A stretch of 64,000 bases of DNA from JAWKMZ01 sp041391965. Its GTDB lineage: Bacteria; Bacteroidota; Bacteroidia; Flavobacteriales; Flavobacteriaceae. Both the position numbers and the translations under genes were made by a program. Numbering within the stretch: the stretch's first letter is position 1; each line of letters opens with the position of its first letter. Shown here piece by piece: positions 41,369 through 51,690 of the stretch. The notes below the pieces were generated by a model that saw only the letters and a list, made by a program, of their open reading frames with translations, did no database searches and was not told the DNA's origin. The stretch is taken from the NCBI GenBank assembly GCA_041391965.1, contig JAWKMZ010000005.1, positions 149,921 through 213,920 of the forward strand. Direction: 5' to 3'.

Positions 41369-44229
41369 CTATCTTTTCAAAGTAAAATGGGCTTTAAACT
41401 CTTTTTGTTGATTGGTTGTCTGGTTCTACATATTCTACAGTAAACCAATAATCACTCGATGGCATTAGTTCTCCATTATAGGTTCCATTCCATCCTTGGC
41501 CTGATGGACTTATCTGCTTGAGTAACTTTCCAAATCTGTCAAATATATAAATTTTTGCGCTAGGTTGGCCTGACAAACCAACAATGTTCCACGTATCATG
41601 GTAACCATCGCCATTGGGTGTGAAGTAATGTGGGTAATCCATTACAGTCACTGTCGTGCTTGCCTCGCCACAGCCTTTTATGTCTCGTGCTCTTATAGTG
41701 TGCTCACCAAAGGTCACATCACTAAATGTGCCATTGCTCTGCCAAGCGCCATTATCTAAACTGTATTCGTAATCGCCTGTTCCTGTCGCTACTGCTTCTA
41801 TAACGTGGATTTCTGAAAAAGCTTGTGTGCTTACTGTTGCAACTACTGTTGGGTGGTACTCGCTATCACTTCCGCACTGTCGGTATTGCCACAGCTCGTC
41901 GCTATATTGAAGTAATTTCGACACTATAGGTTCCTGCTTGGGTGGCTGCTAAACTTGAGCTCGTTTCTGTTGGTAATACTACTCCCGTCTAAACTCCATT
42001 CAAAGTTGTAGTCTGATGCTGAAAGTCCTGTATCTAATACCGGTGGATTTACCACTTCGGAAGCTGTTGGTATCTAAACATAATACGTAAATCTGTCTTC
42101 CAAATCAAATATTGGTAATAAATCTACTTGTAGGGTCAATGCTGCTACATCAAAGCAGATGGAACTGTCTTGACCTAAACCATTGGGGGTATTTGTTGTC
42201 AACACGAATACAAATAACTTGGGGGTTTTCTATGTTTACATAGGGTTGGTATGGGGTTCACTCTTAACATCGCATCGGATGCCGATGCATAGTATGTTAC
42301 TATATAATTGGATGGTCCTCGACCGCCTAAGACTTCTGCGTTCTGCGTCGAGATCAAACTGTGCAAAACCGTCGTTATCGCCTGTCGTATCACATATCTC
42401 ATAAGGAGCTACTGGGGCATTAGCCACTCGCGGCTTGTACTTCTATATAAAAACTCTGTGTGTGCCGATGGAACAGCCTGCAGTTTACATTGGGCGATGG
42501 CTACAAAGATTTGTTGTGGATTGCTGGTATTGTATAAGGACTTACCAAAGCATTCATCAGGTCATCGGCATCGGCCTGCGTTGCATGATAGCTCACGTTG
42601 AACATTGTTGGGTCTTGACCATTTAATACTTCTGCATTCGGTGAGGGCAAAGCCTGCTGTTCCATCGGTATTGAGTTCACAGATGATATAATCGGTCACA
42701 GCTACAACTTCTGGTAACGGATGAACGCTAATGTTATTGACGATGGTGTAACAACCTGTAATGTCATTGGTCACTCGTACATAAATGGTTTGTGCACTAT
42801 AATCGGTGCGTTCGTATTGGTGTACTGCGTTGGATCTGCCAGGCATTGGTGCCTTCTTCTGCATCTGATGGTGTTTCGTAATACTGTTGTTACACCTGAT
42901 CTGCCATTGATGATATAGGCTTCATTGAGGGTCAAATCAAAAACTGCCCATCGCCTGTATTGATGTCATCGCATAACTCCAAATCACTCGGATCTAAACT
43001 TGGGGTTGGGTTGGGTAATACACGGATGGTCAACGTCGTAAAATCGGTACAGCCTGTATCGGTATCGGTTACACTTGGGGATTGGCAGGGTTGCCGTTTA
43101 CGGACATATTGGTATTGTTGCTGGGTCTATGGCATTGGTGTTCCGTTTGGGCGTCTGCATTTGTGGTATAATAGCTGTGCTCCAACTGGCTTCGCCTCCT
43201 GTAATCTCATTGTCTTTTATGGTCAAATCGAACATTGTTATCTCATCGGCTACATCATCATCGCATACTTGTAATGGGGTTGGTTGTATGGCTACTGGTG
43301 GCAATTCTACACGAGGTCAAATGCGTTACGACATTGCCATTGGCTACGCTTCTAAGCGTATATAGATGGTCTGTGGGTTACATAATGTTGGTGTAGTTGC
43401 CTACGTTTACTATCGGGTTGGTCCCTGCATCGGCATTGGCTTGACTCAAATGGTAGGTCAATGTAAAATTGCTTGGGTTCTGTGTCCCTAAGATTATGGC
43501 ATTTTGTGTGGTCAAATCAAACTGAGCAATGCCATTGTTGTCGGTGTCACAAACAACATAGTCAGCCATAGCTAACGGAACTACTGGATGAGTGACGTTC
43601 AGCTCTAATGCCACTATACTATAGCAGCCTGTTACTGTGTTTTCTGCGCGTGCATAAACGGTTTGGGTGTTTGGAACGATGTTATTGTAAGGACTCACTA
43701 ATGGGTTTTGTCCTGTATTGGCATCATCCATGGTTTCACAGGTAGGCGACATGGCAATATCTAACTCTCCATTGATGATCTCTTGGGTTCTGGTCTCTAA
43801 GTCAGCTTGCATATCCATCGTTGTCTTCATCGCAGACTTCTGTTGTCGGTGTGGCTGGGGATGGTACTGGGTTGACTCTCAACAGTAAGGTAATGGTGCT
43901 CATACAGCCTGTGCTGCTGTTTTCGCACGTACAAAAACAGTCTGTGGATTGACCGTATTGGTGTATGGGCTGCTTATGGAATTGCTCCCGCATCGGCATC
44001 AGCCTGGGTCTCGTAATAGGTTAATGTGATGCCTGTTTGTCCATTGAGAATCTCGGCATTGGCTTTTCTAAGGTAAAGGCTTCCATCTCGTCGCCTGGGT
44101 TGTGATCATCACATAGTTCTAATGGGGTGGTTGTACCAATACTGGTAGGGCGTTTACTATTAAATCTAAGGTTGTGAGTCATAGGTAAGCTGTTGCCATT
44201 ATCGTCTACACGTACCCATAGGGTTTAAG
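41369..44229 (-). pseudogene. 3' part of the T9SS adhesin gene, broken by many frameshifts (likely consensus errors)
   Basis: The sequence keeps coding for the adhesin across all three minus-strand frames, switching every 50-150 bp. Readable pieces include SprB-like repeats (LELCDDHNPGDEMEAFTL, GITLTYYETQADADAGA, YVVCDTDNNGIAQFDLTTQN) and the gliding-motility-type C-terminal sorting domain (MDYPHYFTPNGDGYHDTWNI ... IYIFDRFGKLLKQISP). The last frame ends QSTKRV, but one frame over the true end is KEFKAHFTLKR with a stop at 41371. Several breaks can be repaired by restoring one base in a homopolymer, for example an A in gaaaagcc near 44070 or an A in gcaattcc near 43985. That pattern points to sequencing or assembly error in a repetitive region; true pseudogenisation is less likely. 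Restored, the gene spans 41369-48351, about 2,300 residues. Confidence 0.7.
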
Positions 44230-47200
44230 TTAAAGGTACCGTATTGGTGTAGTTGTTTGGGTTGCTATAGCATTGGAGGCCATCGCTGCACCGGCTTGGG
44301 TCGCGTAATAGCTTACTGTATATTGGCTCGGGTTTGATAGGTTTTGCAATATCTCTGATTCTTTGCTGGTTAAATCAAATTGGGCTATCCCATCTGCTGA
44401 AATATCATCACAGACTTCTAAGGCTGTTGGGGCTACGCCTAATTGGGGTGTCGGGTTAACGATGAGCACTAAGGGCACTATCGTGGCACAGTCCGTTGCT
44501 ATGGTGGCACTCTCTACGCGTGCATAAACGGTTTGGGTGTTGGCTACGATGTTGTTGTAGGGACTTATCAAGGCGTTGACGTCGTTCTCCGCATCAGCCA
44601 TGGTCTCATGGTAGCTGACCGTCAAACCGGCTACACCGCCTGTAATCTCTGTATCTACATCAGTTAGGGTAAATACTCCAAAACCGTCACTGTCTGGATC
44701 ACAGTACGCTAATGGTGTCGGTACGTTCGCTACGGGTGCTTGCTCTACCTCCAAAGTCAATACTGTGGTGTCGTAGCAGCCTGTAGTGCTGTTCTCTACC
44801 CGAACATAAACTTGTTGTGGGTTGCTTGTATTGGTGTACGGAATTGCTAAGGCATTGCTGCCTGAATCGGCATCGCCTTGCGTTACATAGTAGCTCACAT
44901 TATAGGATGGATTACCACCACTGATCTCTACGTTCTTTATGCTTAAATCGATACTCGTTAATCCATCTGGTACGTTGTCATCACATACTGCTAAGTTTGT
45001 AGGTGCTATTACCGTAGGTAAGGGGTTTACTGTAAATGTAACGATACTTGTAGATGGACATGAGCCATTTGTAGTATATTCAACAGTGTAAGATACGCCT
45101 GGAGTCGCCCCTGTAACATTTCCTGTGACATCATCAATGACAGCACCATCAGTTGGCACTGGGTTGAAGACAAAAGCACCTCCAACTAAACCTGAAATAG
45201 TTGCTGTTCCTCCATCACAAGTGGGTGTCATTGTAAATGAGGAGTCATCTACTGGTAATACATTTAAGACCTGTGTACTTGTTGCCGAACAGACTCCTGA
45301 AGTTGTATATTGAATGGTATAACTTGCAGAAGGAGTCCCTCCTGTCACCGTTCCTGTGTTTGAATCTATAACTGCTGCATCTGCTGGTGCTGGATTAAAG
45401 CTAAACGTTCCTCCTAAATTACCAGTAATGGTTGCGGTTCCTCCTGTACAATTTGGTGTCACTGTAAACGACGCATCATCTGTAGTCAAAACAGTTACGT
45501 TTTGAGTGCTACTTGCTGGACACGTTCCTAAAGTGGTATATTCAATAGTGTAGGATGTACCAGAAGTTCCACCAGTTACTGTTCCTGTGGTTCCATCAAT
45601 TGTTGCGCCATCTGTTGGTACAGGATTTAAAGCGAATGTACCTCCAGTAGTTCCTGTTATTGTGGCAGTTCCACCATCGCAGGTAGGCGTCATCGTAAAT
45701 GAAGGATCATCTGTGGTAATGACCGCAAATGTTTGTGTACTGCTTGAAGGGCATGCCCCTAAAGTAGTATATTCAACCGTATAAGAGGTTCCTGAAGTTC
45801 CACCAGTTACTGTGCCTGTATTTGGGTCAATTACCGCTGCGTCAACTGGTGCTGGATTAAAAGCAAATGTCCCTCCTGTCGTTCCTGTAATTGTTGCGGT
45901 AGCACCATCACATGTTGGTGTCATTGAAAACGACGCATCATCTGTTGTAATTACTGTAAAACTTACTGTACTTGATAAAGGACAAATTCCTGATGTTGTA
46001 TATTGTACTGTATAAGATGTTCCTGAAGTTCCACCTGTAACCGTTCCAGTGTTTGGGTCGATAACAGCGGCATCTACTGGTGCGGGATTGAATGTATAAG
46101 TTCCGCCTACAGTGCCCATTAATGTTGCAGTAGCACCATCACACGTTGGTGTCATTGAAAACGACGCATCATCCGATGGATTTATTACTAAATTAAAAAG
46201 TGGTAGTGGACTTACATTGTTGCAAGATGCATCAGATATTCTTTCAATTCTGACATAAATAGGCTGAGGATTTGAAACATTGGTATATGGACTCACTAAA
46301 GCACCTGTACTGGTATCAGCATTTGCAAAAGAGGTATAATAAGTTACCTGAAAATCAGACGCTGGTTGCGCTCCTAAAATTCCTAAGGTTTGAGATTCTA
46401 AATCAAACTGTTCAAAACCATCATTTGAAGCATCATCACATTGTTCCAAATCTGGAACTGGATTAATGGTTGGTTGTGCTGTAATATTTAAAGTGAAGGT
46501 TTCAACTTCGTAACACCCAGACGTTTGATATTCTACTCTAACATAAATCACTTGACCATTAGTTCCTGAATATGTTCCAGGTGTTGCTATTGGATTGGTT
46601 GCGGCATCGGCATCGGCTTGCGTTTCATAATAAGTGACGACCAAATCAGTTGGATTTGGTGCATTTGCTAAAATAACTGAGGTATTTTGAGTTAAATCAA
46701 AAATATAAGGTGCTGCTCCTGGATTGCACAAAAACAAATTATTAGGAGGCAAGGTTACAATTTCTGGTAGTACGTCTATGCAAACATCTTGGGTGTATTC
46801 ACAGCCAAAATCGTCAGTTACTCTATAGGTATAGCAAAAAGTTCCTGCAGTTGGTGGTTGTACTGTAATGGTATTTCCTGAAGTATTTGTTATAGTAGCA
46901 TCGGCATCCCAAGCTTCAGAGGTTATGACAGGTGTAAATGACAATTCTGGTGGTTGTAAATTAGGGTCAAACTCAATACTCCATTGAAAAATATAACCAT
47001 TATCCAAGCCAAGGTTGTCTACAACTCTAATCGTCCAATCGCCATTTAATGGAGACCCCAAAAGCCCAGTAAAAGATTCTTCAGCTCTATAATTACCTGC
47101 TGGCACATAGGAGTCTGTATAAGTACCAGGACCATTCCCATTTGGAAAGGTACCACCCGTTACAATACCTCCAACCATAGTAGGATTGGTATTACCAGGC

Positions 47201-48351
47201 ACAAAACAATACTGTGCTCCAATACCTGGTGTTGTATTAGCACTATTACCATCAACTGCTCCTGTTGCCCAAGGTGTTCCTAAGTTAGCAGAACCTCCTC
47301 CAGGGTAATTTTTTAAAGTAATTTGTTGCCCATTAGGACTGATGATGGAAATATCCAAATCACCCAAATAAGAATGCTCCATCGTTAAACAAATGCTCAC
47401 AATTTGGTTGATGTCTGTAAGAGTCTGTGCAGAATCATAACAATCTACTGTTACTGAGGTTTCATAAGCCACTCCATTACCATCTGGTAAAAAAGTGGTA
47501 TCACTAACAGGTGGTGTACAGTCATTGATAAACTCCACAGGAGCAACCACACCATCAATGGTGGTCGATTCGCCAAAGCAAAGTACGGATTGGGCCGCTT
47601 CGGTCCCAGTAAAATCAGGTTCTGTCGCTACTTGCACTACTTGGTTAATCAAATTGTTATTGGTACAGCCCAAGGGGTCAATAGAAGTATTGGCATCTCT
47701 TACACTTAAATTAACAATGTACACACCAGGAGTTGCATACGAAAAGGTAGCAGTCTGACCTGCCATAGTATTACCATCACCCAAATCCCACTCATAAGTA
47801 GCACCTGTACCATCCACTGAGAAGGTTGCACTTCCAACTAAAGTAATTGGGTCGTTAGGACATACACGAATATACCCCAAGGCATTAGGTGCAGGTGTTG
47901 CACTATCTAATTGCGAATTAATCGTTTGGCAAGGTGTAATACAAGATATGGTGGCTGCCCAACCTGTAGTAGTCCCAGAACCGTTTGAGGTAAACTCAAA
48001 AGTTAAACATCCTGTAGGATTATCAGGTGATGCACTTACAAATCCAGGACTTGTGGCACCAGAATACGTTCCGAAAGCATTCGCTGCGGTAGAATCACCA
48101 TCATATATGGTTAACACATCTAAATTTAATTGTGTACTAAATTGCGTAAAGTCAACCTGCACACGTTGTCCAGGACCACCAGGACAAATGGTAAACACAT
48201 AACTTTCATTGCTACCATAGTTGCCAGCAGCACCTCCAGAATCATAAAAAGTACCTGAACATTGGCTTACGGTTCCATTTTGCATGGATACATCTTGAGA
48301 AAAACTTATATAGCTTGTAAAAAGTAGTAGTAAAAGTGTAATTTTTTTCAT
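44230..48351 (-). CDS. Giant T9SS-secreted multidomain adhesin (SprB-like), intact N-terminal part
   Basis: The frame encodes about 1,373 residues before the first break. I start at the ATG of 48351 (MKKITLLLLLFTSYISFSQ signal peptide); 27 codons upstream are open but unlikely. In order: CUB-like domain (about 20-137), PKD domain (about 150-245, TYEWDLGDGNTMAGQTATF), proprotein-convertase P-domain (about 290-460, LGDLDISIISPNGQQITL ... WTIRVVDNLGLDNGY), and an Ig-like segment. SprB-like ~95-residue modules with VCDD/YCDPD motifs come next, then five 77-residue repeats, then more SprB-like modules. The product would be exported by Sec, then by the type IX system using the C-terminal type B domain encoded in the broken 3' part. 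Surface adhesion or gliding is the likely role. A small secreted-protein gene lies 16 bp upstream. Confidence 0.85.
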   Translation of the reverse strand: MKKITLLLLLFTSYISFSQDVSMQNGTVSQCSGTFYDSGGAAGNYGSNESYVFTICPGGPGQRVQVDFTQFSTQLNLDVLTIYDGDSTAANAFGTYSGATSPGFVSASPDNPTGCLTFEFTSNGSGTTTGWAATISCITPCQTINSQLDSATPAPNALGYIRVCPNDPITLVGSATFSVDGTGATYEWDLGDGNTMAGQTATFSYATPGVYIVNLSVRDANTSIDPLGCTNNNLINQVVQVATEPDFTGTEAAQSVLCFGESTTIDGVVAPVEFINDCTPPVSDTTFLPDGNGVAYETSVTVDCYDSAQTLTDINQIVSICLTMEHSYLGDLDISIISPNGQQITLKNYPGGGSANLGTPWATGAVDGNSANTTPGIGAQYCFVPGNTNPTMVGGIVTGGTFPNGNGPGTYTDSYVPAGNYRAEESFTGLLGSPLNGDWTIRVVDNLGLDNGYIFQWSIEFDPNLQPPELSFTPVITSEAWDADATITNTSGNTITVQPPTAGTFCYTYRVTDDFGCEYTQDVCIDVLPEIVTLPPNNLFLCNPGAAPYIFDLTQNTSVILANAPNPTDLVVTYYETQADADAATNPIATPGTYSGTNGQVIYVRVEYQTSGCYEVETFTLNITAQPTINPVPDLEQCDDASNDGFEQFDLESQTLGILGAQPASDFQVTYYTSFANADTSTGALVSPYTNVSNPQPIYVRIERISDASCNNVSPLPLFNLVINPSDDASFSMTPTCDGATATLMGTVGGTYTFNPAPVDAAVIDPNTGTVTGGTSGTSYTVQYTTSGICPLSSTVSFTVITTDDASFSMTPTCDGATATITGTTGGTFAFNPAPVDAAVIDPNTGTVTGGTSGTSYTVEYTTLGACPSSSTQTFAVITTDDPSFTMTPTCDGGTATITGTTGGTFALNPVPTDGATIDGTTGTVTGGTSGTSYTIEYTTLGTCPASSTQNVTVLTTDDASFTVTPNCTGGTATITGNLGGTFSFNPAPADAAVIDSNTGTVTGGTPSASYTIQYTTSGVCSATSTQVLNVLPVDDSSFTMTPTCDGGTATISGLVGGAFVFNPVPTDGAVIDDVTGNVTGATPGVSYTVEYTTNGSCPSTSIVTFTVNPLPTVIAPTNLAVCDDNVPDGLTSIDLSIKNVEISGGNPSYNVSYYVTQGDADSGSNALAIPYTNTSNPQQVYVRVENSTTGCYDTTVLTLEVEQAPVANVPTPLAYCDPDSDGFGVFTLTDVDTEITGGVAGLTVSYHETMADAENDVNALISPYNNIVANTQTVYARVESATIATDCATIVPLVLIVNPTPQLGVAPTALEVCDDISADGIAQFDLTSKESEILQNLSNPSQYTVSYYATQAGAAMASNAIATQTTTPIRYL
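45025..46180 (-). repeat. Five tandem 231-bp repeats in the adhesin gene
   Basis: Five in-frame copies encode a 77-residue unit, DDASFSMTPTCDGATAT then G-T-x-GGTFxFNPAPVDAAVID, NTGTVTGGTSGTSYTVEYTT and a C-x-S-S/T-S-T end. Adjacent copies are very similar, as expected from recent duplication or gene conversion. Each unit holds two Cys and looks like an Ig-fold module. Confidence 0.85.
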
Positions 48352-48367
48352 CGTTATTGAGCGTATA

Positions 48368-48838
48368 TTATTGATGTTGCGATTTGATGATGATATAGTA
48401 ATTGGTATGATCAACACGATACATATAAGCACCTATTGAATAAAAATTGAAATTATATTTTAAAGGATTGAAGTCCTTTGGGTTGAATTCTGTATCTCTT
48501 TTTAAGGTTGGCACATAGGCATCAAACAAGGTTACTTCTGAAAGCAAAGGGTATGGTTTTAATTCCGCTCCAGGCATTTGTTTAACAACCACTCTATTAC
48601 GCAAAATATTTTTAATATCCTTCACACGTTGCGGTCTGTTTAAGACTTCTTTTTCGGCTTCAGCCCCATAAACTTCTTTAATTTGTGCCAACTCCTTAGC
48701 AGTTAAAGGCGCATTCACATTACTGTTATACTTTACTAATGGTAATGGTTGTGGCTTAATTTTTCGTTGCGAAAAAGCGGTTGTACATAATAACATAGTA
48801 AAAAACAACACGATGAGCGATTGTAACTTTATTTTCAT
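48368..48838 (-). CDS. Small secreted protein upstream of the adhesin
   Basis: The 156-residue product has a signal peptide (MKIKLQSLIVLFFTMLLCTTAFSQ) and a basic, Pro/Tyr-rich mature region with AQIKEVYGAEAEKEVLNRPQ and a terminal FYSIGAYMYRVDHTNYYIII. No family was recognised. It ends 16 bp before the adhesin start on the same strand, so the two genes form one operon, and the protein may help secretion or anchoring of the adhesin (inference from position). Confidence 0.75.
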   Translation of the reverse strand: MKIKLQSLIVLFFTMLLCTTAFSQRKIKPQPLPLVKYNSNVNAPLTAKELAQIKEVYGAEAEKEVLNRPQRVKDIKNILRNRVVVKQMPGAELKPYPLLSEVTLFDAYVPTLKRDTEFNPKDFNPLKYNFNFYSIGAYMYRVDHTNYYIIIKSQHQ

Positions 48839-49077
48839 TTGGTTTTATTTTAAATGCAATGGTTGAACTGAAACTTTCTTATCTTCATCTTAATAGATTG
48901 AAACACAATATTATCATCAAAATCTATCAATGACATTTTATTATAAGGCACGAAATTTAAGAAAATTTTAATGATTGAACTGTTAATTGCACATTGAAAT
49001 TAAGCATTCCTTTTATTTTTATATATAACATTTTAAATTAAAAAATTCCTACCTGCTGTATGATTTTTTTAATTCCT

Positions 49078-49085
49078 TATCTTTG
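49078..49085 (+). promoter_or_regulatory. -7 element of folE
   Basis: TATCTTTG is an exact TAnnTTTG, 41 bp before the folE ATG. No TTTG at the -33 position. Confidence 0.5.
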
Positions 49086-49126
49086 TAACTTATTTCATTT
49101 GAAATTTACACTTTTTATAAAAAAGC

Positions 49127-49804
49127 ATGAAAATAGAAAAACATATAGACGATTTTGACGATTTAGGCAACGACCATATTGGCACTTCAACAGAAACTCC
49201 TTTACGAAGTGATGCTTTTAAGCTTTCATCAGAAGAAAAGATTGATATCATTAAAGATGATGTTCGCCATATTATGGAAACCTTAGGTTTAGATTTAACT
49301 GACGACAGCCTTAAAGGCACACCTATGCGTGTTGCCAAAATGTTTGTAAAAGAGATTTTTGGAGGCTTAAGTCCAGATAAAAAACCAAATGCTTCTACTT
49401 TTAAAAACAAATATAAGTATGGCGAAATGTTGGTTGAAAAGAATATCACCTTATACTCTACTTGCGAACACCATTTATTACCTATTGTTGGAAAAGCGCA
49501 TGTAGCTTACATTTCTAACGGAACCGTTGTTGGGCTTTCAAAAATGAATCGCATTGTCGATTATTATGCTAAACGTCCACAAGTACAAGAGCGTTTAACC
49601 ATTCAAATTGTAAAAGAGTTACAACAAGTTTTAAATACCGAAGATGTAGCTTGTGTTATTGATGCTAAACATTTATGTGTCAACTCAAGAGGCATCAGAG
49701 ACATAGAAAGCAGTACTGTTACTTCGGAGTTTGGAGGTAAATTTAAAAATTTGGAAACCAGAAGAGAGTTTTTGGATTATATTAAATTGGACACAACATT
49801 TTAA
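49127..49804 (+). CDS. folE: GTP cyclohydrolase I
   Basis: The 225-residue cytosolic enzyme converts GTP to 7,8-dihydroneopterin triphosphate, the first step of folate and pterin synthesis. Zinc ligands and catalytic residues are visible in STCEHHLLPIVGKAHVAYI and DAKHLCVNSRGIRD. DSLKGTPMRVAKMFVKEIFGG and SKMNRIVDYYAKRPQVQERL are the other family blocks. The acidic N-terminal extension of about 50 residues is common in Bacteroidota. It is divergent from the adhesin operon, and cysS begins 30 bp downstream. Confidence 0.96.
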   Translation: MKIEKHIDDFDDLGNDHIGTSTETPLRSDAFKLSSEEKIDIIKDDVRHIMETLGLDLTDDSLKGTPMRVAKMFVKEIFGGLSPDKKPNASTFKNKYKYGEMLVEKNITLYSTCEHHLLPIVGKAHVAYISNGTVVGLSKMNRIVDYYAKRPQVQERLTIQIVKELQQVLNTEDVACVIDAKHLCVNSRGIRDIESSTVTSEFGGKFKNLETRREFLDYIKLDTTF

Positions 49805-49834
49805 GTAACCTAACCTATAATTGTTTTAACATCA

Positions 49835-51316
49835 ATGCAGCTTTACAAAAACAACCCTATAAAACTATACAATTCGCTCTCTGGCGAAAAAGAAACGTTC
49901 AACCCTATAACAGAAGGCTATGTTGGCATGTATGTTTGCGGTCCAACAGTGTATAGCAATGTGCATTTAGGCAATGTGCGAACTTTTATGTCTTTTGATA
50001 TGATATTTCGCTATTTAAAACATTTAGGCTATAAAGTACGGTTTGTGCGTAACATTACAGATGCTGGTCATTTAGAAAATGATGCTGACGCTGGCGAAGA
50101 CCGCATCGCTAAAAAAGCACGTTTAGAGTCTATTGAACCTATGGAAGTGGTGCAACGCTACACAGTTGATTTTCATAATATTTTAAACAAATTCAATTTT
50201 TTACCACCAAGCATTGAACCAACTGCCACAGGCCATATTATTGAACAAATTGAAATCATCAAAAACATTCTCGATAAAGGATTAGCGTATGAAATAAACG
50301 GCTCAGTGTATTTTGATGTTTTAAAATATAACCAAACCAAACCTTATGGTATTTTGAGTAAACGTAATGTGGAAGATTTAATGCACAATTCGCGCGAGCT
50401 TGATGGACAAAGCGATAAGAAAAACCCGCAAGATTTTGCCCTTTGGAAAAAAGCCGAACCCCAACATATCATGCGTTGGCCTTCACCTTGGAGTGATGGT
50501 TTCCCAGGTTGGCATTTAGAATGTACAGCAATGAGCACCAAATATTTAGGCGAACATTTTGACATACATGGAGGTGGTATGGATTTAAAATTTCCACATC
50601 ACGAGTGCGAAATTGCTCAAGCTGAAGCTTGTAACAACCAAACACCTGTCAACTATTGGATGCACGCCAATATGTTAATTATGAATGGTAAAAAAATGGC
50701 CAAATCAACAGGTAATTTCATTTTACCAAATGAGATATTTTCTGGCGACAATCCACATATTACCAAAGCTTTCGCACCAAGTGTCGCTCGCTTTTTTATG
50801 CTTCAAGCACATTACCGAAGCATATTGGATTTTACCAACAATGGCCTTTTAGCCAGTGAAAAAGGCTTTTACAGATTGATGGATGCCGTTAATTTGTTAG
50901 ACGATTTAAAGACATCTTCAACCTCAACATTCAATGTTTCAGAATGGAAACAAAAATGTTATGATGCCATGAATGATGATTTTAATTCGCCAATCGTCAT
51001 TGCCAATTTATTTGATGCTGTAAAATACATCAATCAAATCAAAGAAGGAATTGCAACCATTACCAAAGACGATTTAACAACACTAAAAGCAACCATCAAC
51101 GCTTTTGTTTTTGATATCTTAGGTTTGGTCAATGTTACCAAAGCTGACACAGGAACTGATAAACTTTCTGGTGCTGTAGAATTGCTCATTCAATTACGAC
51201 AAGAAGCCAGAGCCAATAAAGACTTTGCCATGTCTGATAAAATACGTGATGAATTGGCTGCAGCTGGTATTCAGTTAAATGATGGTAAGGAAGGTACAAC
51301 GTTTACCACTAATTAG
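49835..51316 (+). CDS. cysS: Cysteinyl-tRNA synthetase
   Basis: The 493-residue class I synthetase has the first zinc ligand in YVCGPTVY, the HIGH-type HLGNVRTF, RNITDAGH, the zinc site FPGWHLECTAMS and HHECEIAQAEA. The KMSKS loop appears as KKMAKSTGNF. Length is normal. It is probably co-transcribed with folE. Confidence 0.97.
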   Translation: MQLYKNNPIKLYNSLSGEKETFNPITEGYVGMYVCGPTVYSNVHLGNVRTFMSFDMIFRYLKHLGYKVRFVRNITDAGHLENDADAGEDRIAKKARLESIEPMEVVQRYTVDFHNILNKFNFLPPSIEPTATGHIIEQIEIIKNILDKGLAYEINGSVYFDVLKYNQTKPYGILSKRNVEDLMHNSRELDGQSDKKNPQDFALWKKAEPQHIMRWPSPWSDGFPGWHLECTAMSTKYLGEHFDIHGGGMDLKFPHHECEIAQAEACNNQTPVNYWMHANMLIMNGKKMAKSTGNFILPNEIFSGDNPHITKAFAPSVARFFMLQAHYRSILDFTNNGLLASEKGFYRLMDAVNLLDDLKTSSTSTFNVSEWKQKCYDAMNDDFNSPIVIANLFDAVKYINQIKEGIATITKDDLTTLKATINAFVFDILGLVNVTKADTGTDKLSGAVELLIQLRQEARANKDFAMSDKIRDELAAAGIQLNDGKEGTTFTTN

Positions 51317-51387
51317 TTGCTTTTGAAGTTTTGAAGTTGTGAGTTGTGGAGCTGTAGTTGCCTTGCTCTACTAAACATTTAATTATA

Positions 51388-51621
51388 TTGAAAAAAATAC
51401 TCATATATCCATTTTTGCTACTGATTAAAGTGTATCAAACTTTAATTTCGCCATTAACACCTGCAACTTGCAGATTTCAACCTACCTGTTCGCACTACGC
51501 TAAAGAAGCTTTGGAAAAACATGGTTTGCTTAAAGGTGGATGGTTGGCTATTAAGAGGATTTTTAGTTGTCATCCGTGGGGAAAATCGGGTTATGATCCA
51601 GTTCCTGAAAAGGAAGATTAA
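51388..51621 (+). CDS. yidD: Membrane protein insertion efficiency factor YidD
   Basis: The product, of about 77 residues, assists YidC-dependent membrane insertion. It has the full family pattern LIKVYQTLISPLTPATCRFQ, PTCSHYAKEALEKHG and HPWGKSGYDPVP, with the conserved cysteines. Start chosen is TTG at 51388 (KKILIYPFLLLIKVYQ), matching family N-termini; another TTG at 51358 would add ten atypical residues. It stands between cysS and lgt. Confidence 0.9.
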   Translation: MKKILIYPFLLLIKVYQTLISPLTPATCRFQPTCSHYAKEALEKHGLLKGGWLAIKRIFSCHPWGKSGYDPVPEKED

Positions 51622-51690
51622 TTTATAAAAACCATAACATTTAGTTTTTTTCAAAACCTTATATTTACAGCACCTAAAAAATAATACTAA

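Noticed and set aside
42183..43365. Plus-strand open frames within the broken part of the adhesin gene
   Set aside because: They are antisense shadows of the SprB-like repeats. The minus-strand pieces form recognisable repeat motifs, and the plus-strand translations do not.
45025..46180. CRISPR array
   Set aside because: The regular repetition is in-frame protein repeats of 231 bp without unique spacers.
48352..48432. Upstream ATG start for the adhesin
   Set aside because: It would place 27 atypical residues before a clear signal peptide and overlap the 3' end of the preceding gene.
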